A stretch of DNA of 64,000 bases from Pseudovirgaria hyperparasitica (lineage: Eukaryota > Ascomycota > Dothideomycetes > Acrospermales > Acrospermaceae). Position numbers and translations under genes: made by a program. The notes beneath the pieces are model-generated. The model did no database searches, was not told the DNA's origin, and was given only the letters and a program-made list of their open reading frames with translations. The stretch lies in the NCBI RefSeq assembly GCF_010093815.1, contig NW_022985549.1:2505494-2569493 (forward strand), read 5' to 3'. How positions within the stretch are numbered: the stretch's first letter is position 1; each line of letters opens with the position of its first letter. Positions 33,640 through 45,299 of this stretch are shown piece after piece.

Positions 33640-35181
33640 ATTGGCGATGCGATGTTCGTGTGAGCGAGCAAATATGGCCGGTAGCTGAGAGACATGTCGT
33701 ACATGATACTAAGTGTTCTACTCCCGACAAAGGAAATAAACATGACCTCATAGTGATGGATGACGGCCATAGCCCAAGACTAACAAATGAAGCCAAAGTT
33801 AGCGCCCAGATTGCCTCATGAAGCGTCGCACACGATTCGCGGCGGATGAGAATGGAATCGCCATTTCAAACGGCATGTTTGCTGTGGTTGGACGGTAAAC
33901 GCGGTGACCAGGCGTAGTGGTTGGATAGTGATCGTAGTTATTGGAAGCAACAAAGCACTGATGGAGGTCGTTCTGACGGGGAACAATTTGGATTATGTAA
34001 TCCATGCAACGACTCAAGTGCTCCGCAGATGAATGACGTCGTTGTGGCCTTGTTTGTAAGGCCACAAGGCTCAAAATTGCCCGGACTAGACCTATATAAC
34101 ACTATGTAAAGTAACAAGTGGTAATTACAGGCCGCCTGCGCGCCCGAGACTTGCATCCCGGGCCATCTGCACTGCTCTACAGTATGTCCAGAATGGCCGG
34201 TCAGATGGATAGGTACATGTAAATATCTACTCGCAATGGCATCCTCAGCTACAATGATGAGCATCAGAATCAGACGGGTAATTATTCAAGGGGCTTAGGG
34301 ACAGTCTTCTGATTGTGGCGTTTTTGGCTGACAGTTCCGCCTGATCCACCCGCTCCACCCACTCCACCTCACTATAGCCAGCTGGGTCTAAGTACATGTC
34401 TATAAAGAACCTAAGATCCACTTACATAGAGTAGTAGTAGTAGTAGTACTACATCTCTAGGTAGACCATACTCAGACTTCACTGCTATCACCCATTACAC
34501 ATAGATTATGACATATCTCATTCACAAACTCAAACTCGCGCAAAACAATGTCCGGTCAATCATTGTTTCATTTCCGCACCTCGTCCATACTATACTAACT
34601 AACATGTATGTTCTCTCACCACTGCAATTGTCCGGTGTAGCATAATTAACGTGTCCGACAGGCTGTCCGTCAAGCTGTCCGTGAGTCGTGTGCATGCATC
34701 CTTGTGTTTGATGGACATCAATTCCAGACACAAAGAATATGCCCCTCGCCTCACTGCACGCTTGCTGCCAACTTTCACATCCATAGCCTGACTGACCCCT
34801 ACCTGGCTACAAGCTTACGATCCCACCACACCACACCACACCCACTCTTCCCACTCTTCACTTCTTCTTCTTCTCCTCCTCCTCTTCATCTCAAGTCCCA
34901 CTTCTTCGACGTCACTCCTTGACACCATAAAGAACCTGGAAAAGAGCATGAGCAACTTCCTCTCACGCACGCAGCTTGGGGCAGCTTCGCATTCCTCAAC
35001 TTCCTCGTCCTGATACATCGCCGCTGCCCACAACGCACCTGTCAGAGAGCCCTGGACCGACACTTCTCGACAGTCGCTAGAGCAAACAGTCTGATCTCTG
35101 AAGTAAGTCATACACTTACACCTACACCCCTTACAACTCCCTCATCATACACCATCTACACCTCCTCTGATCCTCATTCCT
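33640..35181. other. Divergent intergenic region, MFS transporter / CBM48 gene
   Basis: About 1.5 kb. It includes a (GTA)n trinucleotide tract at 34431-34447 and a CA- and CT-rich stretch at about 34825-34905 upstream of the CBM48 gene, probably core promoter. No supported gene. Confidence 0.4.
34431..34447. repeat. (GTA)n trinucleotide tract
   Basis: Five to six copies of GTA in non-coding DNA, ending in a short inverted partner (GTAGTACTAC) that could fold. Confidence 0.7.
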
Positions 35182-37705
35182 ATGCCTTTCGGTTTCTCTC
35201 TCTACCGGCGCAGGTCGTCCAAGCCTGCCCGCAAGCTGTCCACCGCAAAGAGCTTTGATGAGCGTGACACTGCTTCCAGTGCTGATGACATTCCTCTAGC
35301 TGAGAGCGGTGCTCGCATACCTACTCCTGCTCCTTGGCGTCGCAACAGCGACCCTCATAATCTTAGATTGCTCGCTGCCAATGCCAACGACATCCAGCTC
35401 GTCAGCATGTCTCGTCCTGTCACTTTGACTTTCACCTCTCCGGGTGCCAAACCGCCAATCTATGTTGCTGGTTCCTTCACTCGTCCACCATGGACTGCTA
35501 TCGAAATGGACCAGGCCGAAGACGCACCGAACGGTGATCCTGTCTTTATCAAGACCTTCGATGACGTGGAGACAGGTGAATACCAGTACAAATACCGACT
35601 TGGTAACGGTGACTGGTGGATGTTAAACGAGAAGGTGGAGACAGGTGAGTGCCATTTCAGCTCATTAGTCATGGCATGAACTGAGTGTGGCACAGCCACG
35701 GACACCTGTGGCAACAGGAATAACATTCTACGAGTGTTTCGAACAGGACCAAAGCCGCCAGTTGTCGACGAATCGTCATCCCGGAAATCCGTTACCAGCC
35801 CGAGTACAGAGTTCTTCTCACAGGATGAGGAGGACAAGGCGTCTGTAGAGTCAAGCGATCTGACGGATGAAGGTACCTCTCCATCTACTACGGACCCATC
35901 TAAACAAACCCCAGTAGCTGAAAGAGCTCCAATCCCATTTACTGTAGTCGAGATGGCCCCTGACATAGCTCGACCCGAGTATGGGGATATTGCGAGTGCG
36001 AAACTTAACGAGGATTCAGGAAAACGCGAAAGTGATGCCGATCCCGATACAGAAATACATGCACCCAAAGAATCCCTGCCAGACTCGCACGCAGATCCGC
36101 CAAGAAGATTCTCGGTGCCCACCCTCGTTGTTGAGCGGACAGATGATTCGCCTCGGTATGGCGACGATTTCGGTAGAAGAGCTAGTCTCAGCCAACGAGT
36201 TGCGCATGAACTAAGAGCTGCGGACGCCCAACCTGACCAAACAATAATATTGCCACTCAAGGGAGAAGAGTCTGACACGTCGCGAAATTCCTCCGAAGAC
36301 GATTCACAGAGATCTATAGATGGAGACAGCAACAACGAGGAAGACGAGCCTGCACCTCTGTTTCGACACGAGACGATAGCGACCAAAAGCGAAGTGGAAG
36401 ACGAGGTTGAGCCTGCACCTCTCTTCCGACATGAAACCATTGCGACTGGCGACGTATCACAGGCTGATGTGGCGGATTACGATGAGGAAGAGCCAATTCC
36501 ATTATTTCGGCATGAAACGATTCCAGACCATCAAGATCCGACCGCATTTCGCCGTCACAGCACCCATATCGAAGTACCCGAATCGCCATTTACCCCGGGC
36601 AGCTCCGTCGAAGATGTGAATGAGAATATCAGAGACACAGCACGCAACCCTGATCCGGTAAGGGTTGATGATGGCATGCCGCTATTTTCGCATGAATGTG
36701 TCCCCGATGAACAGGGCAGTCGGTCCATGAGCCAGATGTCCGGTCGCAGCAAGTCTGGGACCTCATTGCAAAGGATCGCTGAAGACCCAGATGACACGCC
36801 CGTCGAGGAGTTCCCAACTGACAAGGCCGAAATTGTTGGAAAACTGCAGGAGACAAAGCGACGGCTAAGTAGAGATGACTCCCCTGTCGATGAGAATACT
36901 TCTCCATCGCCAATACGGCCAGGAGCTTCACCTAGAGTCTCAAATTACTCCGCAGAAGCACCATCTCCACTAGAGCCGATATCTGAAGACGTGGCAGTCG
37001 AAGACGAAGAACCGCTTGATTCGGTACCTCTATCACTCTCAGACCCTGATCTCAAGCTCAAGACATCAGAGGTTCGAGAAATTGGTAACTAAGCTTCTGT
37101 CCTCTGTGCTAATTGTTCTGCGCTGACTTGAAGGTAGCTCTGGCAACTCCACCTGAGACCCCAGTGGACGTTGTTATCGTCTCGGAAGATGAGTTGTCTG
37201 CACCAGACAAAGTCACTTTGGAAAAAGAAGTATCAAAGTCGCCGGTGTCGACGACAGAGCTCGCCACCACTACAGGTGCTCATGAAGGGTGCACTGACGA
37301 AAGTCACTCCATGCACCGAAGGGTGAGACGTACAACTCGCTCAACGTCTCCCCAATCGCACGATCGAGCAGCTACGCCATCGTCCGTTCGGTCGGCGCAG
37401 ATACCTCAGCAGAACAGCCAAGAAGGATTTCTTGCTGCATTTTGGCGCGTCGTATTGGGCGGTTGCATAGGACCTATTGGCAGATGGCTGTCGCAGATAT
37501 TTGGCAGCAGACGCAACGCTACGTAAGGGACCTCTCTCATGATCACAGTGTCAAGACTCTCGCAATTGTAATTTGAAACTTTGAAGCATTTTTCTGTCCT
37601 TCGCAGCGTATAATTAGACTGACTTTCCCATCCACCAGGATCTCCCTCAGTACCATAGCTGGTATTACCGTAGCACTGGTTGCCGTCGCTTACCTCCCAA
37701 CATAG
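35182..37705 (+). CDS. CBM48 (AMPK-type glycogen-binding) protein with repeated PLFRHET motif and C-terminal membrane anchor
   Basis: Four exons: 35182-35644, 35696-37084, 37138-37522 and 37639-37705, all in frame, 767 residues. The last 67-base exon adds ISLSTIAGITVALVAVAYLP, a tail-anchor-like membrane segment that would be missed without splicing. An AMPK1-type carbohydrate-binding module lies at about 76-155 (RPVTLTFTSPGAKPPIYVAG, VETGEYQYKYRLGNGDWWML), as in yeast Crp1/Mdg1. The middle is acidic and disordered. It carries three copies of PLFRHETI (near 36355, 36418 and 36499) and one variant PLFSHECV (near 36679). Splitting a glycan-binding module from a membrane tail by a long linker resembles the reverse of animal STBD1, a glycogen tether on ER membranes. 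Role in glycogen or alpha-glucan handling is inference. Confidence 0.8.
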
Positions 37706-38453
37706 ATTGCTTAAGCTGTTTGTCCTGCTAAATTAGCGGTACATGGGACAAGATGTCTCATGAATGACTTACGACCATTTGATAGTGAAATTTGCGGGTT
37801 TGGGATTTTACACAGTCCGAGGCGATGACCTAAATTGCCTGCACCAAATTGAAGAGAGTTTGTCTAAACTTCATCGACTGTGCATGAAAAGAATCGGAAT
37901 CAAGAGTGAAGGTCTATTTAATATAAACTACAAAAGTGGCGCTAGGTTGGTTACACAAAGACCAAGACCCTGAGCTGTGCCACTGTTTGCATTCTGCAAC
38001 TTGCCCATCCATTGCACCAGAACTTTAACGTCAAAGTTCCACACTCTTCTACACTTTTCCTTTCTCTCATTCTCTCACTCACTCACAAACTGTTTGTTTA
38101 GCCACACACTTGGCTCACTCATATGACCTTTTTGCTGTCTTTGACGTCTTGAGTGTCGTCGGCATTATTTTCACTTCACACCAACTTTGCCACTCGTACA
38201 AAGCCTAGCTTTCGTTGTACCCGACAACGACATCAGGAAATCCTTCGAAGTTGACTCTACATGCTCAACGTTCACGTTTGTTATACATTCTGTCCACCCT
38301 ATTGACAGCCCTATTCTCAAAGTCCCTCTCCACGAAACCTTTTATCTTTCCTGGTTCACGTGGGAATTACCGGTGAAACTGTTGCTACCTGCATTTGTAT
38401 CGCTACTGTCCTGCCGTCAAATCTTTGGTATTGAACGTTGAGAACAAATCAAT
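37706..38453. other. Intergenic between CBM48 and SET genes
   Basis: 748 bases with the 3' UTR of the CBM48 gene and the promoter/5' leader of the SET gene, including CT-rich stretches near 38040-38090. No extra gene. Confidence 0.4.
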
Positions 38454-40513
38454 ATGGCTACAGACTCTCAAAGAAGACAGAACAGTGTCGCCAGCGCTGA
38501 CGACTCGTGTGCGTCCAGCGCATGCACTGCATCAACCTCTTTGACGCCTTCTTCACCAGCACATATTATACCGGCCAGCAATGGTGCAACGAAGAAGAAA
38601 CGCAATAACAAGAGCAGAAACAAAAAGAAAAAGGCCATAGACTCGTCGCAAACGGCAGTCCTTAGCACACCTATATCAACTCCTCGTCTATTCGAGATCA
38701 AGAAAACCCCAAACCGTGGACTTGGCGTCTTTGCAACTCAGGACCTTCCAAGAGGAACTCGAATCATGACTGATACCCCGATAATACGCATCGAAGGTTC
38801 AGAGTGTGGCGAAGACGAGGTCATGGATGCTTATGATAAGCTTGATGCTTTCGACCAAGCTCAGCTCTTGACTCTTGAGAAGCATTTTCGCGCCGAGCAT
38901 CATGATATCATGCACCTGATTCGTAAAGTGACCATATCGAATTTTGAAGAAGCCAAGGCCAGGCTCGAATCTCTTTTATACGATGACAGTGTTCAAATCC
39001 GTGAGATCACTGATCCCGAGACCGAGACCGAGACCGAGACCAACAGCCGTCGATTGGCAGACATGGGTATTGACGAGATCGCTGATGCCGAAGCCGATAC
39101 CTTCGTTGCGCCTGGAATAGACCCTACTGTTACTACTACAACCTCGCACACCGACTTCCAGATTCCTCAAGGTGTTCAAGTCATCAATCTAGAGGACTCT
39201 GACGCCGAAACTATCAAGGACGACACAACTGTCTCTGACATCGATTCCGACTCTTCGGCTGAGATTGCACGGGAAATACGTCACAAATATCGAAGTCCTT
39301 ACCCACGCGATATTCCAATATTGACGTTTCCTGCCGCCAACGCAAGATGCCCCAGGGAGGCCGACATCCTCCGCATGACATCCGCCCAGCGCTCTACCGC
39401 CCTCGCCAATGTAAAGAAGGAACTTGCCATTCTTGAAGCCCAAGACGAGCGTCGTGATATTTGTGCAATTGTTCTAATGAACCACTTCGTCTTACGCGAC
39501 CAAAGCGTAAGCGTTGACGACCCCAAGCCGTTCATCGCAGTATGTCTCAGCGCAGCCCGGCTGAACAACGACTGTACGCCCAACGCCAACAACCTGTACA
39601 ATAGTAGCCTCGGCGCGATGACAGTGCATGCAGTCCGCAACATCAAGGCAGGCGAGGAGATCACCATCGCGTACACCAACAGTCTTTACGGGGCCAAGGA
39701 ACGCAACATACGCTGCTTCCAGCGAACGGACATGCATTGCGATTGCAAGGCTTGCGAGAAGACTGACGACGGCCTTAGGTTGGATGAGCGCCGCAAGATC
39801 ATGAACAACAATACTATCTACCTGCAGTACTACCTGCGTGACGACCACCTTGACGGTCGCAACCTCGACGGCCATGACATTATGAAGCGCGGCAACGAGC
39901 TCATTCGTCTCATGACCGAGGACGGCCTCTGGGGCTCTCATCTAGCACAAGCGTGAGTGTCCTCCCATTCGTGCTCTAGTTCCCTTTCTGTCCTTTCATT
40001 CGTGCTTCAGTTCCTTTTCCCCTCCCCCTAAACCTTGACCTTAACCTCAACATCGCTGCTGACCTGCCCAGCCGCAACTACCAAGCCCGCATCTGCGCCA
40101 AGATGGGCCTGCGCAAGCTCGCCATCATGCACGCCGGCAAAGCCATCGAAGAAGCGCGCGTCGCCCTAGGTGACGATAACCCAGAATTCCAATACACAAA
40201 GGCCGCCATGGAGATGATCATCGCCGGCGGCGGACGCGAGCCGATTGCAGCTTCGAAGGCAGTAGGTGGTGATGACGTTCGTAGTGGTGCTAGCGATGAA
40301 GGAGATGGCGTGAAGGGCAAGGAGAACGAGATGGGCGGCGGCAAGATGACGGCAGCGAAGAAGACGAAGTCAAAGGCCAAGAATCTGAGCTGGGTCAAGC
40401 ATGTGCTTGAGCAGAGGAAGAAGGCGGAAGAGGAAGAACAGGCACTAGCACGAGGCGAGAGTGCGGGACAGGGCGAGCGGGTTCTGTTCGTGATGACGGA
40501 AATGGGAGAGTAA
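38454..40513 (+). CDS. SET-domain protein (SMYD-like, divergent active-site motif)
   Basis: Two exons, 38454-39952 and 40072-40513, with a 119-base intron, giving 646 residues. A Ser/Thr-rich N-terminus includes a basic, possibly nuclear-localising patch (TKKKRNNKSRNKKKKAIDSS). The SET domain starts near 80 (FEIKKTPNRGLGVFATQDL), is interrupted by a long acidic insert of about 200 residues with an ETETETET run, and resumes near 355 (FIAVCLSAARLNNDCTPNAN, AVRNIKAGEEITIAYTNSLY), followed by a post-SET-like MHCDCKACEK. The usual NHSC is NNDC here, so the motif histidine is replaced; GEEITIAY is intact. The C-terminus is Lys/Glu-rich. Lysine methylation of histone or other protein is the family role; activity of this member is uncertain. 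Confidence 0.82.
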
Positions 40514-40899
40514 AGGGAAAAAAAGGCCATCCATTTAGGGGGCTTGGGTTGACGGTATGCAACAAAGGCGTAATGAGGATAGACTTACATAAAAGTCCGG
40601 AGGGCTTTCGAGCCGCACTGGGGGGGACTCTATATCAGCGTTGGTAGATACCACGTCATCTTGAGCGGAACGTCCGCTCGGATATTACGTAACGTAGATA
40701 AGCATATAAAGGGGTAGAAAATGGGTTTCTTGGAGATAAAACAATGTGTGCGATGTGTATTGTATGCATGAAGCTTGTTCTCCCAAAGCCACACTTAGTC
40801 CACATCAGACGCTCTTCAGATACATCCACAAATACCGGGCTCTGCTAAGACCATCCCAGGCCAGTCCCATAGCCCCTCCTCTCCCAATAAAACCCCAAT
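40514..40899. other. Convergent intergenic region, SET / PRCC genes
   Basis: 386 bases holding the two 3' ends. No gene or repeat of note. Confidence 0.4.
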
Positions 40900-42054
40900 T
40901 CACCACCCATACTTCGACCCGGCCTCCTTGCGATTCCTCCTCCCTTCCGCAAACTGCTCCTCCAGCGCCTCCGCCTGCCCATTCGCATTCGCCACCAGCT
41001 GTTTCAAACTATGCTTCCCGCCAGCAACCGCGCGCACAGGCGCCTTGCCCACGGTCTCGCCCGCGGCAATCGCGGCCTCGTTCTCGGCGTACTGCGCGTC
41101 CATGCTGAAGGTTTTGATGGCGTTGGCCGGGATTGCGGCGCTGGGATCTTTGGCGTGGCGGCCGAGGAGTTGGCGGCGTGCTGAGGCGGGGAGGTTGAGA
41201 TCGGAGGCGAGGAGGGCGAGGGTGTTTGTGGAGTCGGTGTTGGCTGGGGGGTCTGTGGAGGGGGAGGGGGTGGGGTCTATTTGGGGCGCTGGAGCGGGGG
41301 CGTGGTGGAGGATGGGTGCGTAGGTTGTGGGTTGGGGGATTTGGATTTGGTCCTCGGAGGCGGAGAAGGAGAAGAGGGAGGGTTTTGGTTTCGGAGGTGC
41401 GGTTGTGGGTTGTGTTTGGTTGGAAGCGGCGGATTCGGGGGGAGGTCTGGAGAGTGCTGGTGCGGGGGATTTGTTTGCGAGGGGTTTTTTCTTTTGCTTG
41501 TTCATGACGGAGAGGGGTTTGAAGAGCATTGGTCTTGGCTTTGGTGCTTCGCTGGCGGCTGTTTGTGCTTGGACGGGTGTCTCTGCTTGTGTTTCGTGGA
41601 AGGCGGCAGGGCGGACTTCGTCCTCGGATGCGGTGGTCTTGAATAGATCTGGCTCTGGCTCTGCTCGTACACGGCTGAATGCTGGCTCTGCGCCGGTCTT
41701 CAGGCTGACTCCGGCACCGAGACCTCTTCCTAGCCCTCTTTTTCCACTTGATGCACTTCCTGCTGTATTGCCTTTGATGACGCCTGTCCGTTTTGGTGCA
41801 GGGAGCATGGCGTTGAAGCCAGAACCCTCTGTCCTGGCTCGCTTGATCGGTCGATTTGTACTCGCGTCATTGTCGTCCTTCTGTTTTGGCGCTGCGCTTG
41901 GCAGACTGACCTTGATCTTTGTAGGATTCGAGCGGTCGACGAGCTTGGTGAAACCGGATTTCGCGGACGGCGCAGGCTTTGGTGCCTGCTTTGGAGGTGG
42001 CGATGGACCTTCGCTGTCTGAGCCTTCAGAGTCTGAGTATGCAACGAGCGCCAT
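40900..42054 (-). CDS. PRCC-like nuclear protein
   Basis: Single exon, 384 residues, starting MALVAYSDSEGSDSEGPSPP, the characteristic beginning of PRCC-family proteins. A second conserved N-terminal block is GFTKLVDRSNPTKIKVSLP. The middle is Pro/Ala/Ser/Lys-rich and disordered. The conserved C-terminal region (about 290-384) runs TNTLALLASDLNLPASARRQ, KTFSMDAQYAENEAAIAAGE, GKHSLKQLVANANGQAEALE and ends NRKEAGSKYGW. In animals PRCC is associated with pre-mRNA splicing factors and with the MAD2B checkpoint protein; the fungal role is not settled. A Met 58 codons upstream is in frame but its extension looks like leader sequence. The start codon lies 276 bases from that of the divergent Sin1 gene. 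Confidence 0.85.
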   Translation of the reverse strand: MALVAYSDSEGSDSEGPSPPPKQAPKPAPSAKSGFTKLVDRSNPTKIKVSLPSAAPKQKDDNDASTNRPIKRARTEGSGFNAMLPAPKRTGVIKGNTAGSASSGKRGLGRGLGAGVSLKTGAEPAFSRVRAEPEPDLFKTTASEDEVRPAAFHETQAETPVQAQTAASEAPKPRPMLFKPLSVMNKQKKKPLANKSPAPALSRPPPESAASNQTQPTTAPPKPKPSLFSFSASEDQIQIPQPTTYAPILHHAPAPAPQIDPTPSPSTDPPANTDSTNTLALLASDLNLPASARRQLLGRHAKDPSAAIPANAIKTFSMDAQYAENEAAIAAGETVGKAPVRAVAGGKHSLKQLVANANGQAEALEEQFAEGRRNRKEAGSKYGW

Positions 42055-42330
42055 GTTGAGGAAGGTCAATGTATGAAGATGATCAACTTGGAGTGTTTTG
42101 GCATGACGTTGAAATGTTATGGCGCTAAGAATCGTCCGGCAGTAGCGTGGGGAGAAAGGCACTGACTGGCGGGCTCCACTTTTCGCGCGCCGATCAGTGT
42201 GTCTCCGCAAGGATACGGATCCATCCATGGATCCATGACGCCTCAGGCTTCCAGTTCCGCAGCGTCGTCGAATTGAAAGTCGTCGAGGTCCTTCGGTCTA
42301 CACTTCACGCCCTGTGACGATGAGCTGACC
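42055..42330. promoter_or_regulatory. Short divergent (probably bidirectional) promoter, PRCC / Sin1
   Basis: Only 276 bases separate the two start codons on opposite strands, so both core promoters and 5' leaders must share this space. It includes a palindromic ATGGATCCATCCATGGATCCAT patch near 42216-42237. No known operator recognised. Confidence 0.6.
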
Positions 42331-44894
42331 ATGTCCTTGCTACAGAACGAAGAGTAATGCTACCTCTCACCATGAACGACTGATTGCTAACGCGTGCCAG
42401 CTTCGTCCTCTACCAACTCCGCACGTCCTACCTCTCACACATCAAAGATGGCGTTGGCGAGCGTCTAATCACCGTCAACTCGTCTGTCTTGAACAATCCA
42501 GCCTTCCGCGTCGCTGGATGGAACGCGCATGCCTCCGACATCAAACGCACCTACTCCCCACCCATACCTACCGCTGTCACTTCCGATTACTTCCAAGCTC
42601 CCCGCTCCGCTGGTCTGTCCGCGCCAACAGGGTTTGGTGACGATGATGAAGAGGGGGGTTTAGTAACAGGTGGACATGGAAGCAATGAGACTGTGGGGCC
42701 GTCGATCAATGCGAGGCGGCGACGACGAAGAGAACAGCTCGAGGAGGATGACAGCAGTGACTTGAGCGACGAAAGCGACGATGAGGATGGCGCACAACGA
42801 CCAGTAACACAGATCAAGTTTCAAAAGATGCCCGTACGAAATAGAGCAGGCTCATCTCCGTTGCGGAGTAAGGACGGACCATCTCTGATGATTACGTCGC
42901 CGTCAAGACCACCGGAGAGTGCGCTTAGGCGTGGCTCGCTAGGGGCGTTGGAGGCTGTCAAAGAAAGGGCCCGGAGAGACACCGTTACGAGCAGCGAGAT
43001 GTCGTCGGAAAACGAATTCGATGCGTCAGCATTCCAGCGTCGGACTGTGCGACCACATCGCCCAAGCAAAGCAGCGGCGGCCAACATGCTTTCGCAACGA
43101 ATCGCCGAGGATGAGAGGGAGAGCGAGGTACACCTAGAAGAGATTCAAGCTGAGATTGAGGCAGGCGGTGAATCAGACGCTAGTTCGTTGTCATCGTTCG
43201 CTGGCTCTGTCGACAGTAACCTATCGTTGGGAGACGGTCATGGAGTCACCTCACAGCCGTCACTACGACTAGGGTTAAGTAGTATACCTACTGGCCCATC
43301 GAATCCATCTCCGAAGAAAAGTCGATCGGGGCCTGCGTTACTGCAAGCTCTACCACCGCCACGACCCATCAGTATGATTCAGCCTGTCAGTGCACTCACA
43401 CAGGCTTTCAAAGCAAAAGATAAGAAACCAGAGAGCCCTTTCCAGAGATTCGCGACGCTGTCAGGCGAAGGTAACCCGAATCCACTTTGGATCAAGATCC
43501 ATGTTCCGTTTTCAAAATCTTCAAAACCGATTGAGATGCCGTTGCGCAAAGCTGCCGAAGACGGTCGACCTATCTCAGCAGGTGATGCCATAGGACTGGC
43601 TCTATATAAATATACCGAGGCAGGAATTGAGCCTACAATACCATCAGAGAAAATGAATGTCAATCACTGGGTATTTCGAATGTATGAAGATGGAGAGGTA
43701 GAAGAAGACTTCCCTCCAATCACAAGAACGAAGCCGATTGCGGACTTCACATCCAACAACAATCGCCCACCGAACCGGCGAGCAAGGGACAAGCCCTGGG
43801 ACGAATTTGCTCTCGTTCAAGCCTCTGAAAGCGAGTTCCAGGACAATGAGAAAGCAACTCCGATGTACACCAAGGAGGCTCATGAAGCTATGGAAGGATC
43901 CTCCGCATCATCTATGGCATCTACTGCTCCCTCAGCTGCCATTTCGCAGGTATCTACAGCGCCGACCACGCCAGGGATGGAGCACGGGCCTGCCACTGGG
44001 ATCGCTCGCCCATTCCGCAACCCAGTTCTAGGTCTCGGCTTCAACCCGACTACCACGTACAAGAACGCCATGAATCCCCTAGACGCTCCCGCTACTCCTG
44101 TGTCACATGCCACGCCGCGCATGGGCGCCCAAAAATCCATAACTATCAGCTTCCATGACGACCAATTCAATGTCCGTAGGGTCAATATTGAAGCTACAAC
44201 CGATACGTATATCGCAGAAGTATTCGAAAAGGTCTGCCACAGGCTGGCTATCGATAAAGCCTTATTCGTACTCAAAGTCAGTGGCACCCAAACTGTTGCC
44301 CCGACCGATAGGACCGTTGAGGCCCTTGGCGATCGCAACGAACTCGATCTCGTGCGCCGCAGATTTGTTACAGACGGCGCTTTCGGGCTGTCTGGCTCTC
44401 CTGGTTCATCGTCACCTAATGCGCCGTTGCTGATCAGCACCGGCGGAACACCGAAGAAAGGCAAGAAGGGTGCGCGTATGGGCGGCGACATGATCCACCC
44501 CTTGGCACAGAAGCAAGACGCATTGACTGGTGGTGGCATCAGCACGTACAAGCGCTATGCTGTAACTCGCAAGCAACCGATGTCATTCTCGTCCTCCTCA
44601 TCGCGCATCCTGGCACTCGACGGCGAATACATGCACATCATGCCATCCGAGACTGGCGGTGGCGGTGGAAACAAGGCACTCTTTGAACCGCAGGGCAAGA
44701 CAACCGTCGTGCCATTCTCCAGCGTTGTCGGTAGCAAAGTGAGCCGGCGTCATCCGAGGATGTTCCGCGTGGTCGTGTACAAGGAGCGCGAAACGAAGAG
44801 ATACGATTTCGAGGCCAGCAGTGCGGGAGAGGCTCAGGAGATTGTGAAGGAAATCAAACGTGCTGTGGAGAGATTTCAGGAGGGCGCTTACTGA
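42331..44894 (+). CDS. SIN1: Sin1/Avo1, subunit of TOR complex 2
   Basis: Two exons: a 23-base first exon 42331-42353 and 42401-44894, joined across a 47-base intron. The joint gives MSLLQNEDFVLYQLRTSYLS, the typical fungal Sin1 start. Total 838 residues. After a long Ser-rich disordered region come the CRIM domain (about 365-455: NPLWIKIHVPFSKSSKPIEM, VNHWVFRMYEDGEVEEDFPP), a Ras-binding-like domain (about 577-655: KSITISFHDDQFNVRRVNIE) and a C-terminal PH domain (about 715-838: YAVTRKQPMSFSSSSSRILA, FRVVVYKERETKRYDFEASS). Sin1 recruits AGC-kinase substrates to TORC2 through CRIM and brings the complex to the plasma membrane through PH. The domain order is complete and nothing is missing. 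Confidence 0.94.
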
Positions 44895-45299
44895 ATGGGC
44901 GGTTTTGGGTAGTTTGCTGTGCTTGCATTCTTGGGTTCAGGGATAGGGTGGCTGGTTTCGGAGTATATGTAATCTACTCAAGCTATACTACTACTACTGG
45001 GTAGCATCATCAACGACTTAGGACGTACATTGTAGTATAGTGGAACACGTTTTGTTGTGCCTGAATGGATGCCTTGTTGCCTGACTATTCTGCCTGATGA
45101 TGGATCGGCCTGTGGCTGTGGCAGGGCTGTGCACTCAATTAGGCATTGTACACTTTCTCGACATCTCGAATTCTCCGATGCATAGCCAATTCGATAGTCT
45201 CTAATAAAATCTTGGCCTCGATACTTCTGGTGCTCGGGTTGAAGCATGACATGATAGGATCAACATCGACTCGAAATCTACAGACATCTCGCGGACGCA
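44895..45299. other. Intergenic between Sin1 and F-box gene
   Basis: 405 bases with the Sin1 3' UTR and the next promoter. No gene seen. Confidence 0.4.

Noticed and set aside
35460-36440. Reverse frame of 326 codons opposite the CBM48 gene
   Set aside because: It crosses a well-supported intron of the forward gene and is Ser-rich without a motif; explained by codon bias of the forward strand.
41327-42076. Long forward frame (249 codons) opposite the PRCC gene
   Set aside because: It is antisense to a conserved gene, rich in Gly/Trp/Cys/Val, and has no family motif; the open frame is a by-product of the Pro/Ala-rich coding on the other strand.
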